Shown: positions 10,060 through 18,685 of the stretch, piece after piece | How positions within the stretch are numbered: position 1 is the first letter of the stretch | Layout of the letters: each line of letters begins with the position of its first letter | From: Natronorubrum halophilum | GTDB taxonomy: Archaea > Halobacteriota > Halobacteria > Halobacteriales > Natrialbaceae | NCBI RefSeq assembly: GCF_003670115.1 | Contig: NZ_QQTY01000002.1 | Location: 186,001 to 250,000 of the forward strand | Length of the DNA stretch: 64,000 nucleotides | Reading direction: 5' to 3' | Program-made: the position numbers and the translations under genes | The notes under the pieces: model-generated | What the model was told of the DNA's origin: nothing | What the model saw: the letters and a program-made list of their open reading frames with translations, nothing else | Databases searched by the model: none

Positions 10060-10428
10060 TCAGGCGCGACCGAGAAACGTCGCGGTTGCGGAGGTGTGGC
10101 CGCGGTTGAACGAGAGGATCTTGGTCTCGATAACGTCGCCCACCTCGAGCCCGTCGGGAACGTCTTCGACGAAGACGACGAACCCTTCGATCTTACAGAC
10201 CGCCTGTCGCTCGCCGGAGTGGTGTTCCGTAAACTCCTGAACGGCGACCTCCCTGACATCGCCGAGATCGACCGGTGGTTCGCGCTCTTGGGCGTCGTTG
10301 TGTCGGTCGTATGATTCCCGTTGGGCTGACGATCGGCTCCCGCCCCGAAACCGCTTGAGCAGCCACGAGCCGAACACGACGATGACGATCAGACCGAGAG
10401 CGAGCGACGCTACCCCGAGCATACTCAT
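10060..10428 (-). CDS. membrane-anchored TRAM-domain protein
   Basis: This 122-residue protein has one N-terminal membrane segment (MLGVASLALGLIVIVVFGSW) followed by a charged linker. Its C-terminal TRAM domain of about 60 residues includes GFVVFVEDVP, GDVIETKIL and ATFLGRA. TRAM is a small beta-barrel that binds RNA and is found in tRNA-modifying enzymes and in archaeal stand-alone proteins. The gene sits between arcS and tgtA, so a link to tRNA handling is plausible but inferred. Start at MSMLGVAS (10428). Confidence 0.8.
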   Translation of the reverse strand: MSMLGVASLALGLIVIVVFGSWLLKRFRGGSRSSAQRESYDRHNDAQEREPPVDLGDVREVAVQEFTEHHSGERQAVCKIEGFVVFVEDVPDGLEVGDVIETKILSFNRGHTSATATFLGRA

Positions 10429-10733
10429 AGCAGACGACGCCGACACCTTTGCTGTTCTGGTCTCTGTGCGGCCGCGTTTCCGATACTGTCGACAGTGCGT
10501 CAGCGCGGTCGATTCGCCGGCCGATCCCGACGAATCTCACGCCCGGGTACGGCGACCGGATCTTCGACAGCAGACATCGAACGCATCGGGGTCCGGATCC
10601 GCACACGAAACGGGGAACTTGGTAATCGAAAATCACGAAAGCGGCGTATAAACCGGCTGTACCACGAGATAATCCGCAGTATTAGATTCGAATCTCCGCT
10701 ACCCTTTTATGTATCCGGGCGTTGCAATACGTC
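10429..10733. other. intergenic stretch between divergent TRAM and HalOD1 genes
   Basis: No gene is apparent in these 305 bases. The right end is A+T-richer and carries the TATA-like promoter of the HalOD1 gene; the left end should hold the TRAM gene promoter. Confidence 0.5.
10705..10710 (+). promoter_or_regulatory. TATA-like box of the HalOD1 gene
   Basis: TTTTAT lies about 24-29 bases before the GTG at 10734. That spacing fits a leaderless haloarchaeal transcript beginning at the start codon and favours this GTG over the TTG at 10722. Confidence 0.45.
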
Positions 10734-11066
10734 GTGAACGACGCATTCATCGGTTCGGCTGACAGCAGATTCGACGGGTCCGTGAGTATCGCCATCGTTA
10801 CCGCCGTCGCCTCGAAACGGGACGTTGATCCGACCGAACTACCGCCGCTCTACGAGTGGATCGAACCCGACGCACTGGACGCACTCTTCGAGCCGACGCG
10901 ACGCGGCGGTCCGCGGCGCGGTCATCTCGAGTTCACCTACGACGGCCACGAGATCGGTGTCGAGTGCGGCGACGGTCTCGAGATTACAGTAGACGGCGTT
11001 CCGATGGTCGAACCGGTTTCGACCGCGGACGCCGGCCACTCCAGCGAGTATCGGACTGACGCCTGA
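10734..11066 (+). CDS. HalOD1 output-domain protein
   Basis: This acidic protein of 110 residues matches the haloarchaeal HalOD1 output domain: VSIAIVTAVASKRDVDPTEL, then PPLYEWIEPDALDALF, a short linker, and FTYDGHEIGVECGDGLEITV. HalOD1 is found alone or at the C terminus of haloarchaeal signalling proteins, and its biochemical function is not known. The GTG start is chosen from the TATA spacing. It stands between the TRAM and tgtA genes on the opposite strand, so it is probably transcribed on its own. Confidence 0.8.
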   Translation: MNDAFIGSADSRFDGSVSIAIVTAVASKRDVDPTELPPLYEWIEPDALDALFEPTRRGGPRRGHLEFTYDGHEIGVECGDGLEITVDGVPMVEPVSTADAGHSSEYRTDA

Positions 11067-11169
11067 GACGGCTGCGTCGCCGCTGTCGGTGTACCGTCGA
11101 ATCGCGTCAGCCCCGTTCAGTTTCGCGTTTTTCGAGCACACTACGCTACCGATAGTCGCCGCTAAAAAT

Positions 11170-11232
11170 CACTGTACGCCCGATCGCACGAGGGGAGCGC
11201 GGTTCGGAGCGAACGGAGTGAGCGAGAACCGC
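11170..11232. repeat. dispersed intergenic repeat, copy A, with hairpin
   Basis: A 36-base segment (11170-11205) matches 41439-41474 with five mismatches. It ends in GCGGTTC, followed by a 20-base core (11206-11225) and GAACCGC, so it can form a 7-bp stem around the core. In the second copy the core is in the opposite orientation. Confidence 0.65.
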
Positions 11233-11283
11233 GGGAATGCGATCGGTGTGTGAATCGCGTTCGTTGGTACTATCGCGACGAGA

Positions 11284-12762
11284 CTACTCGTCGCGGGTCA
11301 GATCGACCAGTTCGACCGTCTCGGGCACTCGCTCGAGCACTCCCGCCGGCCACCCGCGGTGACCCAGCGTGAGTTCGGCGTTCGGATTGTCGCCCGCGAG
11401 CCGTGCGACGCCGTCGGCCGCGGCCTCGAGCGCCGCACGATCCGTCCGGTCCGGCACCTCCGCGGTGAGCGGATAGCTCTTCGAGAGCGCCCGCGGGAAA
11501 GGACCGAAGGGCGGTTCGACGCGCCAGGAGTCGTCGAACTCGTCGCCGCGCGGGGGGTTCCCTTCGGTGAGAAAGAGCGAGTCCGGGACGGAAAGCCGCT
11601 CGAGGCGCCGGTGGTGGCGAACGACTTCCGGCCGCCGTGCGCTCTCGTGGGAGGTGTAAAAGAACGCGCCCTTCGAGACGGGATCGGTTCGCTCGAGTTG
11701 GGCGGCGTGATCGAGCAGCGCGCGGTAGCCGTCGAGCATCGTCGGGTGCGCTCGAGCGCGTTGTTCGACGAGTTCGAGGAGGTTGCCCGCGCGGATGGCC
11801 TGTTTGATCCGGCGGATCTCTTCGAAGGTGACGTGGAGGTTGTGGGCGGCGAGTTCCTGCTCGCGAGGTTTCTCGGCGAGCGCGCGAAGTTCGTCCGGCG
11901 AGTGTTCGGTACAGACGGGACACGAACACGGTAGATAGTCCAGATCCTCGAGGTGACGGGTCCCGCGGACGGTGAGATACCGGTCGTCGCGGGCGTAGAG
12001 CGCGTACGCGGCGGAGTCGAACAGGTCACAGCCCATCGCGACGCTGAGCGCGAACATCATCGGGTGACCGGCGCCGAAGAGGTGGACCGGCGCGTCGGCA
12101 CCCAGGCCGCGCTTGGCGGCGGCGATGGCGTCGACCATATCGTCGTACCGGTAATCGTTCATCAGCGGCACGACCGCACCGATGGGGAACACGTCGAGGT
12201 CGGTCCCGTCGGCGTGACGACCGGCCTCCTCGCGCAGGTCGGGATACGTCGACCCTTGGACGGGCGCGCTCACGAGCATGTCGTCCGTCTCGACGTCCTC
12301 GGCGATCTCGAGTCGTTCTTTGGTCGTCTCGAGTTCGGTTTCGGCGCGCTCGCGGTCGACGTCCGGCGGAGTCGGGATGTCGACGGGGGTGGCGATATCG
12401 GAGCCGATGGCGCGTTGGAACTCGAGGATCTCCTCGGTCGTCACTTCGATCTCGCCGTACTCGGAGAGCTGAAAGGAGCCGGAGTCGGTCATGATCGCGC
12501 CCGGAAAATCGAGCAGATCGTGGAGGCCGTCCTCGAGGGCGCGCTCGCGGACGTCGGCCGTCTCGTGAATAATGTACGAGTTCGTGATGAGGATCTCGGC
12601 ACCGAACTCCGTCGCGAGTCGACGGGGGGCGATCGTATCCAAATTCGGATTGATCACGGGCAGGAGCGCCGGCGTCTCGACCGAGACGTCGGCACGCGGA
12701 ACGGTGAGCTCGCCGATTCTCCCGCCGGCGTCGGTATCCCGAACTTCGAAGGACTCGCGCAT
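11284..12762 (-). CDS. tgtA: tRNA-guanine(15) transglycosylase (archaeosine TGT)
   Basis: TgtA exchanges guanine 15 for preQ0 in archaeal tRNAs, the first tRNA-level step to archaeosine. The protein is 492 residues. The TGT catalytic barrel shows [13 protein letters not shown], with Asp as the expected general base/nucleophile near residue 94, ALLPVINPN near the N terminus, and the zinc site CSCPVC with a downstream His in AAHNLH. The C-terminal ~150 residues are an archaeal extension without an obvious PUA domain. Start at [14 protein letters not shown]. arcS lies downstream in the same orientation, with the TRAM gene between them. Confidence 0.95.
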   Translation of the reverse strand: MRESFEVRDTDAGGRIGELTVPRADVSVETPALLPVINPNLDTIAPRRLATEFGAEILITNSYIIHETADVRERALEDGLHDLLDFPGAIMTDSGSFQLSEYGEIEVTTEEILEFQRAIGSDIATPVDIPTPPDVDRERAETELETTKERLEIAEDVETDDMLVSAPVQGSTYPDLREEAGRHADGTDLDVFPIGAVVPLMNDYRYDDMVDAIAAAKRGLGADAPVHLFGAGHPMMFALSVAMGCDLFDSAAYALYARDDRYLTVRGTRHLEDLDYLPCSCPVCTEHSPDELRALAEKPREQELAAHNLHVTFEEIRRIKQAIRAGNLLELVEQRARAHPTMLDGYRALLDHAAQLERTDPVSKGAFFYTSHESARRPEVVRHHRRLERLSVPDSLFLTEGNPPRGDEFDDSWRVEPPFGPFPRALSKSYPLTAEVPDRTDRAALEAAADGVARLAGDNPNAELTLGHRGWPAGVLERVPETVELVDLTRDE

Positions 12763-13013
12763 CTACCGTCTCTTGGCGAGCGTGTCGGTAAACGTTCCGT
12801 TCTCCGACGATCACGAGAAGCGGTGGCGAGCGCAGGCACAAGGTCAATTCTGCCGTAACCGGAGGTCAGACGCGGGTCGAATACCGTCAGTTCACTCGAT
12901 AGGATGAACCTCCTATTAGTAACTGTTGCACGGTTTCAAACTGTGTGTTTCGCCGAGATAATCTTGTAACAGTCGCCTCATTTTAGCCCTGATCCGCCGG
13001 TATCTGCGAGCGC

Positions 13014-14261
13014 ATGGTTACACGACCGCAAAAACTCGGAGTCGTCTTTATCGCGCTGATGGTTGCACTGGCGGGGGGTCCTGCCCTCGCAGGCGCAACC
13101 GCAGGGGTGAACGACGACGCCGGAGACATGAACGCGACACTCGAAAACGTGCAGGTAGAGACGCTGGAACTCGATAACGCGACCATCGAGAACGCCACTA
13201 TCGAAGAGCTAAACGTCGAGAACTTCGACGCGGATACCCAGGAACTCGAGGACGAACTCGAGGCAGGGAACGAAACGAGCGATAACGAGACCGACGACAA
13301 CGAAACGGGCGACAACGAGTCGGTGACGATCTCCGACATCGGACTCGAGGAACTCGAACTTGAGGACGTCTCGATCGAGGACCTCGACCTCCAAGAGGAC
13401 GCTAACGCGACCGACGACAACGAGACTAACGTCACCGACGACAACGAGACCAACGTCACCGACGACAACGAGACTAACACGACCGACACCGGAGAGGATG
13501 TGATCGACGAGGACGCGACTATGCTCACCATTCATGAGCTCACCATCGAAACGATGGACGTCGAGACGCTCTCCATCGGCGAGTTGACCGTCGAGGATGA
13601 CACGGAGACCGGTCTCGCGGACGATAACGAGACCGACGACAACGAGACCAACGTGATCGCCGACGGCAACGAGACCAACGTGACCGTCGACGACAACGAG
13701 ACTGACGGCAACGAGACCAACATAACCGTCGACGAGGAGAACGAGACGATAACCGCTGCCTCCATTCAGGAAGACGAAAACGAGACCGACGACAACGAGA
13801 CTGACGATAACCTAACTGACGACAACGAGACCGACGATAACGTGACCGACGACGCCGAAGAGGAAGAGATCGACTCGCTCACGATCGAGCACTTCGACGT
13901 CGACGAAATCACCATCGACTCGATGATGGTCGAGCAAGCCGAGGAGGAAGCGGCTGACGAGGAGAACGGCCTCGCAGACAACGAGTCCGAGATGGACAAC
14001 GAAACCGACAGCCAGACCGTCTCGGAGGGCTCCGCCTCCACCATCGACATCGGTGACGCAACCGCCGGCATCCTGACCCTCAGTGACGCCGAGGACCTTC
14101 AGGGAACCGACGACACGGAGATGAACGGTACGGAGATGAACGACACCGACATGAACGACACGGAGATGAACGATACCAACGATACGAACGTTAGTGATGA
14201 AGACGAGAACACCACTGACGATGACGACGGGCTGCTGCCGTCGATCAGCAACCTGCTCTGA
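13014..14261 (+). CDS. secreted acidic protein with a dense N-glycosylation sequon array
   Basis: This 415-residue protein has a Sec-type signal (hydrophobic VVFIALMVALAGGPALAGA) and then an extremely acidic low-complexity chain. By my count about 36 N-x-S/T sequons are present, mostly in repeats such as TDDNETNV. Blocks of leucine/isoleucine-rich segments (for example ELELEDVSIEDLDL and LTIEHFDVDEITIDSMMVE) alternate with the sequon blocks and could form a beta-solenoid-like repeat. No C-terminal anchor such as PGF-CTERM is visible. It shares a TAASIQ motif and sequon style with the Tat protein at 15971-17305. Function unknown; a heavily glycosylated surface or matrix protein is my inference. 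Confidence 0.8.
   Translation: MVTRPQKLGVVFIALMVALAGGPALAGATAGVNDDAGDMNATLENVQVETLELDNATIENATIEELNVENFDADTQELEDELEAGNETSDNETDDNETGDNESVTISDIGLEELELEDVSIEDLDLQEDANATDDNETNVTDDNETNVTDDNETNTTDTGEDVIDEDATMLTIHELTIETMDVETLSIGELTVEDDTETGLADDNETDDNETNVIADGNETNVTVDDNETDGNETNITVDEENETITAASIQEDENETDDNETDDNLTDDNETDDNVTDDAEEEEIDSLTIEHFDVDEITIDSMMVEQAEEEAADEENGLADNESEMDNETDSQTVSEGSASTIDIGDATAGILTLSDAEDLQGTDDTEMNGTEMNDTDMNDTEMNDTNDTNVSDEDENTTDDDDGLLPSISNLL
13410..13478 (+). repeat. 24-base tandem coding repeat (TDDNETNV)
   Basis: Nearly three tandem copies of a 24-base unit encode TDDNETNV, differing only at one synonymous position (act/acc). Each unit carries two overlapping sequons. Confidence 0.75.
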
Positions 14262-14617
14262 TCGACGCGACGTAACGGAGCGGTCAGTGCGGCGCTGACC
14301 GGTTTCGTCCGTACTTTTTATTCGATCGACCGAGACAGTTCGCCGGATACTCGTCCCGAAGCCGAACGACTCGCGTTCGTTCTGACTCTCACCGCCACCT
14401 GTCGCCAACTAACGCGTGCGCCTGGTACCGAACCGACGTAGCAGTACGACGATCCGAACGATGACGAAGAGGGATGGCGTCGGGTCGATGACGAGACGGG
14501 TGATACGAAGCCGGAGTGTCGGTTCCGGCGACGAGAACGGTGGTCAGCCGTCGATCACCGCGGGAGAATGACGGATCGAACGCGAACGGCGACCGATCGA
14601 GCGTTGGGATCGTGTTT
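14262..14617. other. 356-base intergenic stretch after the sequon-array gene
   Basis: The left end holds a probable terminator at 14282-14319. Further on, a frame around 14440-14560 reads as an acidic peptide (DDPNDDEEGWRRVDDETGD) but has no start codon or clear family, so I do not call a gene; it may be a remnant. Confidence 0.4.
14282..14319 (+). terminator. hairpin plus T-run after the sequon-array gene
   Basis: GGTCAG (14282-14287) pairs with CTGACC (14295-14300) around a 7-base loop. A run of five T residues follows at 14315-14319, 21-58 bases after the stop codon. This looks like a transcription end for the upstream gene. Confidence 0.5.
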
Positions 14618-15172
14618 TCACCCGTCGGTTTCGAGCAACTGATAGTACGACATCGCGAGGACCGTCCGTCCGTCGCGGATCTCTCCGGTGCGGACGGCCT
14701 CGAGTAGCTCCTCGAAGGGGAGCGGCGTTACGCGGATGCTCTCGTCGTGATCGAGTTGCTGGTCGGCCGTCGGCCGACAGCCGCGGGCGACGAAGAAGTG
14801 CAGGACCGAATCGGCGATTCCGTTTGCGGGCTCGACGGTCACCAGCGGCTCGAGACGCTCGGCCTCGTGGCCGGTCTCTTCGGCGAGTTCACGGCGAGCG
14901 GCCACCTCGAGGTCGTCGTCGTCGGGTTCGGTGCCGCCGACGGGAAGACCGCGGTTGATTCGGGAGACGGCGTGACGCCACTCCTCGATACAGACGACAT
15001 CGCCGTCGGGGCGAAACGGGAGCACGCAGACGCTCGCGGGTTCGGAGAGGTAATCGTACTCGGTTTCGGTGTCGTCGGGCAGTTGAACGGCCTCGTTAAC
15101 GACGTCGAAGCCCGGACAGGTGTAGGCTACCCGGCGATCGGTGGTCTCCCAGGCGAGCGGATCCGTAGGCAT
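14618..15172 (-). CDS. Nudix hydrolase (ADP-ribose pyrophosphatase-like)
   Basis: This 184-residue protein carries a Nudix box, GTEPDDDDLEVAARRELAEE followed by TGHE, with Asp in place of the first Glu of the consensus. The preceding region (SVCVLPFRPDGDVVCIEEWR) and the following acidic segments resemble ADP-ribose pyrophosphatases that hydrolyse nucleoside diphosphates linked to another moiety. Start at MPTDPLAWE (15172); the longer frame is basic and unlikely. It lies between the two sequon-rich genes but shows no obvious functional link to them. Confidence 0.8.
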   Translation of the reverse strand: MPTDPLAWETTDRRVAYTCPGFDVVNEAVQLPDDTETEYDYLSEPASVCVLPFRPDGDVVCIEEWRHAVSRINRGLPVGGTEPDDDDLEVAARRELAEETGHEAERLEPLVTVEPANGIADSVLHFFVARGCRPTADQQLDHDESIRVTPLPFEELLEAVRTGEIRDGRTVLAMSYYQLLETDG

Positions 15173-15359
15173 ACCGGCCCTTACGGCGGTAGCTGTCAAA
15201 AGCGCCACGTTACGTCTCCACCGCCGCACGCGAAGTGAGGATCTCGGTTCTCGACCCGTGTTATCCGTCCTATGTGGTGCGTTCCAGATAGCATGACGAT
15301 CGTATCTGCTCTATAACAAAGCCACAGATCGGTGAACGTCGTTACTCAGAGGGTGATCC

Positions 15360-15635
15360 ATGGATCAGTTAACCGGTTTCCAACGTGACTTGTTGTACGT
15401 GATCGCAGGTAAAGACCGTCCGTCAGGACAGGAGATCCTCGACGACATCAATCGATATATCGATCAACCGGTCACCCACGGCCGGCTGTATCCCAATCTC
15501 GACACGCTCGTCGAGACGGAACTCGTCGAAAAGGGGCAACTCGACCGACGGACGAACTACTACGCGCTGACCCCGAAAGGACGGCGCGAACTCCAACAGC
15601 GCCAGGAGTGGGTTGACCAGTACGTCGACGTCTAA
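15360..15635 (+). CDS. PadR-family transcriptional regulator
   Basis: This 91-residue winged-helix protein of the PadR family has the typical start LTGFQRDLLYVIAGKDRPSG, then GRLYPNLDTLVETELVEKG and the wing DRRTNYYALTPKGRREL. The C-terminal helix (QQRQEWVDQYVDV) would form the dimer interface. Such stand-alone small PadR proteins are common in haloarchaea. A TATA-like CTCTATAAC lies about 45-50 bases upstream. The target is unknown; neighbours are a divergent Nudix gene and the DUF4397 surface-protein gene. Confidence 0.85.
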   Translation: MDQLTGFQRDLLYVIAGKDRPSGQEILDDINRYIDQPVTHGRLYPNLDTLVETELVEKGQLDRRTNYYALTPKGRRELQQRQEWVDQYVDV

Positions 15636-15970
15636 TACTCCTGGCCGTTCTCGGAGCACAACTGTTCGACAGTACCAACTGGGGTGATCGACTCGAGGGA
15701 AGCGCTGCCAGTACCACTCGGCATCCCTTCGTCACCGCACCGTAACCACCGTCTCATCGCCGCAGCGCTCGTCAGCGATATCCTCGGCAGTTTCATCGCC
15801 ACTGTCGTCCGTCCGCTCTCGGCGCGTCTCGCGACGGGAGATCGTTGCTCGAGACGAAACGGACGAACTACCGTCTCTCCGTTCGAAATCGTCGTTCGTC
15901 GCGTATCCGGCGACGGCTATCGAAAAAATAATCGGTCCGGCTAGCGGCTACCGGAATCGCTTGCGTCTAC
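15636..15970. other. 335-base stretch between PadR and DUF4397 genes
   Basis: The two flanking genes converge here. No frame has a convincing start and family match. An A-run near 15924 could serve termination of the leftward or rightward transcript. I see nothing else. Confidence 0.35.
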
Positions 15971-17305
15971 TCAGTCGTCGGCCGACGCCGACTCCTCGCT
16001 GTGGTTTCCGCCGTCCGAGTGGCTGTCGTTAGTGTAATTTTCGCCGTCGGCGTGGTCGTCGGTGTGATTTCCGTCATCGGTGTAGTTCCCGTCGTCGGCG
16101 TAAGCGTCGTCCTCGTCGTCTTCTTCCATGCCGTCGACGGCGACGCGAATCTCGAACGGCCGGTCGCCGGCGGTGTCATCGACCTGCTCGAGGTAGCCGA
16201 TCGCGAACGCCGTGTACGACATGTCTTCCTCGAGGTCGATTTCGGCGGATGCAACCGGGTCGGGCCGGTCGATTACCTGGTCGTCCTGGCCGCCGTCGTC
16301 GAGACCAGTATCGGTTTCGTTCTCCGTCTCGTTGAGTCCGGTGTCGTTTTCCTCCTGAACGGATGCGGCGGTTTCCGGTTCTTCAGGCTCCGTATCGGAG
16401 ACGTTGCCGTTTTGAGTCCCGTTTTCGACGCCCGCTCCGAAGTCGATTTCACCGGCCGGGAAGAGCTCCAGGGTCTGGGCTCCCGGCTCGACCGGGGTGT
16501 AGCCCGACGGTTCGCCGAAGGCGACGTCCTCGAAGATCGGCAGTCCCATATCCGAGTCGGTAACATCGACCGGCGGCGCGTCGGGAGACGCGTGAACCAG
16601 TCGAAGCTGTGACGTTCCCGGCTCTTCGATGTAGTCCGGTCCTTCGTCGTACAACAGCAAGACCTCGAACGTCCCCATTTCGGGCTGGTCTTCCTCGACG
16701 TCGTCGGTCACGGTGGCGTCGTCTTCGTCGCTTACCGTCGCGTTATCCGTATCGTCCACGGTGGCGTTGTCCGTGTCGTCCACGGTAGCGTTGTCCGTGT
16801 CGTCCACGGTAGCGTTGTCCGTGTCGTTCACGGTGGCGTTGTCCGTGTCGTTTGCGTCATACTGGATGGACGCGGCAGTTTCCGGCTCCTCCGCTCCCTC
16901 GTCGACGGTACCGTCGTCCGCTGTCTCGTCGGTCTCGAGTTCGCCGATCGCGGCGGCCGTGTAGTAGCCCGTGTCGACCGGAAGCGTATCCTCGTAGACG
17001 GTTGCTTCGTCGCCGGCAGCCGTGATCCTCAGCGTATACGTACCTGGCGCGATCTCGAGGTACGGCGTGAGTTCGTCGTACGCGAGGTCCGCGAGGACCT
17101 GTTGATCGTCGACGTAAACGTCGACGTTCGGGGCGTCCGGTGCGAAGTGACCGACTCGAATCGCGCCCATCTCATCACCCGATGCCTCTTCGGGATCTCG
17201 TTCGTCGTCTTCGTGCTCACTGACGGCCAGTGCCGTCCCAGTGAGTGCTGAACCTGTACCAACTACACCGATCGCCTTGATTGTCGAGCGTCGTGATAGC
17301 GTCAT
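15971..17305 (-). CDS. Tat-exported DUF4397 protein with sequon repeats
   Basis: This 444-residue protein begins with a twin-arginine signal (SRRSTIKAIG, then a hydrophobic stretch ending GTALAVS). Two DUF4397-like beta domains follow: one around residues 47-120 (IRVGHFAPDAPNVDVYVDD) and one around 230-345 (LRLVHASPDAPPVDV). They are separated by a linker with five tandem units of the type DDTDNATV. The C-terminal tail is again sequon-rich (GNYTDDGNHTDD). I count about 17 N-x-S/T sequons. TAASIQ and TAASVQ occur before the sequon stretches, and TAASIQ is also found in the protein at 13014. DUF4397 proteins are extracellular with no fixed function. No C-terminal membrane anchor is seen. Confidence 0.85.
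   Translation of the reverse strand: MTLSRRSTIKAIGVVGTGSALTGTALAVSEHEDDERDPEEASGDEMGAIRVGHFAPDAPNVDVYVDDQQVLADLAYDELTPYLEIAPGTYTLRITAAGDEATVYEDTLPVDTGYYTAAAIGELETDETADDGTVDEGAEEPETAASIQYDANDTDNATVNDTDNATVDDTDNATVDDTDNATVDDTDNATVSDEDDATVTDDVEEDQPEMGTFEVLLLYDEGPDYIEEPGTSQLRLVHASPDAPPVDVTDSDMGLPIFEDVAFGEPSGYTPVEPGAQTLELFPAGEIDFGAGVENGTQNGNVSDTEPEEPETAASVQEENDTGLNETENETDTGLDDGGQDDQVIDRPDPVASAEIDLEEDMSYTAFAIGYLEQVDDTAGDRPFEIRVAVDGMEEDDEDDAYADDGNYTDDGNHTDDHADGENYTNDSHSDGGNHSEESASADD
16734..16858 (-). repeat. 24-base tandem coding repeat (DDTDNATV)
   Basis: Five tandem 24-base units in the reverse strand encode DDTDNATV-type repeats within the linker between the two DUF4397 domains. Units differ at a few bases, so slippage or recent expansion with some drift is likely. 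Confidence 0.75.
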
Positions 17306-17459
17306 GCTACGAATAGAACGGTGACCGAACTCGGCAAAAACAGCTCAGTCAGTTACCCTGATTGTCGTCTCGTTTACTCGACCCGTCCCTGTGTAGAACG
17401 TCCGTAACGGATCGAAACGCGACCCTACAGTCGAGTATCGGTACCGAACACCGTTGACG

Positions 17460-18191
17460 TTATATGCTCTCGTCGAAGGAGACCCGTGAGAGATCCGACT
17501 CGAGATCGTCGACGTGCTCGTTGAAGGCCTCGACGAAGGAACCGACGTCGTCTGCGAGCCGTCGCACCTCGGGGGCCGACGGGGGGCCGTACTGCGAGAG
17601 GAGGTACGTTCCGTCCGAGCCGCCGACTCGCAGGTACGAAACCGCGTCCCCGTCCCACTTGAGTTCCCAACGGGTGCCGGCAACTGTCGTCGCGTAGGTC
17701 CCGTACTCGCCCTCGTATCGATAGAGTTCGCTCGCCATCGCGTTCCCGACCTCGCGGATCCGTTCGACGATCCGGTCGCGTTCGGCGACCAGTTCGGCCG
17801 TCGATTCGACCTCGGGGAAGTCGTCCGGAACGTCCTCGAGGAGCCCGTCGAAGGACCTGACGTACTCGTTGTAGGCCGCGACGAACGACCCGTAGTCGGC
17901 CATCGCCGTTTCGAGCGCTTCGGGCTCGGGCGGCTGCTGGCTCGAGACGACGTACGTCTCCGATCCGGATTTGGGGTCGAATCGAAGGTACTGAACGTCG
18001 CCGGCCTCGTACTTGAGCGTCCAGCTGCCTCCGTCGGTCTCGAACTCCTCCTGTCCGTAGTCGCCACCCTGTAACACGGCGAGTTCCCGCGCGATCTCGC
18101 CCGCGTGCGTTCGAACGCGCGTCGCCAGTTCGTTCCGCCGTTCGGCGATGTCGTCCGTGCTTTCGACATCCGATTCGAGTCCCTCGGTCAT
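17460..18191 (-). CDS. haloarchaeal protein with an internally duplicated domain
   Basis: This acidic protein of 243 residues (start MTEGLESDVESTDD) consists of two related halves. Each has a helical part followed by a beta section: GSWTLKYEAGDVQYLRFDPK in the first and RWELKWDGDAVSYLRVGG in the second. Each then ends with a matching helix (YGSFVAAYNEYV and VGSFVEAFNEHV). There is no signal peptide or membrane segment. I do not recognise the family. It looks like a tandem duplication of a domain of about 110 residues, perhaps a binding module. It stands alone downstream of no obvious operon partner. Confidence 0.75.
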   Translation of the reverse strand: MTEGLESDVESTDDIAERRNELATRVRTHAGEIARELAVLQGGDYGQEEFETDGGSWTLKYEAGDVQYLRFDPKSGSETYVVSSQQPPEPEALETAMADYGSFVAAYNEYVRSFDGLLEDVPDDFPEVESTAELVAERDRIVERIREVGNAMASELYRYEGEYGTYATTVAGTRWELKWDGDAVSYLRVGGSDGTYLLSQYGPPSAPEVRRLADDVGSFVEAFNEHVDDLESDLSRVSFDESI

Positions 18192-18472
18192 CAGTTCCGA
18201 GAGGGGCTGGGGGCCGGTAACGGTTGCGTCTCGAGTCGCGTTCGACCGAACGCTGAGCTCCCGACGGATCCGAGCCGGCCGTCGGTTTCTCTCGTCTCGT
18301 ACACCGACTCCCTCCCCAGATGCAGATAAGCCACCAGCCGACACTCACGTGATCTCGCGCCACTCGAGTTCCGTCTATTCGCCTCAGTTTCCACCGGTTC
18401 TCTCGCGGCTCCGATCGTTCTCCTCGCCGCTGCTGGCGGTCGATAGCTGCGGTGGGGAAACTCGAACACCGG

Positions 18473-18685
18473 CTACTCTTCGGAGGGCGGATCGTCCCTC
18501 ATCATCGGTTCGTTATCGTCGGCCTCCGAGTCCGGGTAACAGTGTCGCGTCTGTTGGTTGAGTAACTCTACCTCGTGGGATCGGTCTGCGTGCTCGTTGA
18601 AACAGTCCTGTGCGTCCTCGAGTCCCTCGATCAGTCGCTCCAGTTCGCAGGTATGACAGACACACCTGTACAACTCCTCGCTCAT
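18473..18685 (-). CDS. small Cys/His-containing haloarchaeal protein
   Basis: This 70-residue acidic protein starts YRCVCHTCELERLIEGLEDA and continues with NEHADRSHEVELL. The C-x-C-x2-C group and the later His pair suggest a zinc-binding fold like other small haloarchaeal zinc-finger proteins. The C terminus is a disordered acidic tail. The family is unknown to me. It follows the divergent or upstream spacer at 18686-19029 and is probably monocistronic. Confidence 0.7.
   Translation of the reverse strand: MSEELYRCVCHTCELERLIEGLEDAQDCFNEHADRSHEVELLNQQTRHCYPDSEADDNEPMMRDDPPSEE

Noticed and set aside
14440-14620. Acidic peptide-like frame (DDPNDDEEGW...)
   Set aside because: No start codon in frame and no recognised family; kept only as a possible remnant.
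15684-15944. 86-codon frame between the PadR and DUF4397 genes
   Set aside because: Basic, low similarity to anything, no promoter or ribosome site.
18391-18412. ORB-like GTTTCCACCGG in a spacer
   Set aside because: Single half site, no repeats and no initiator gene nearby.
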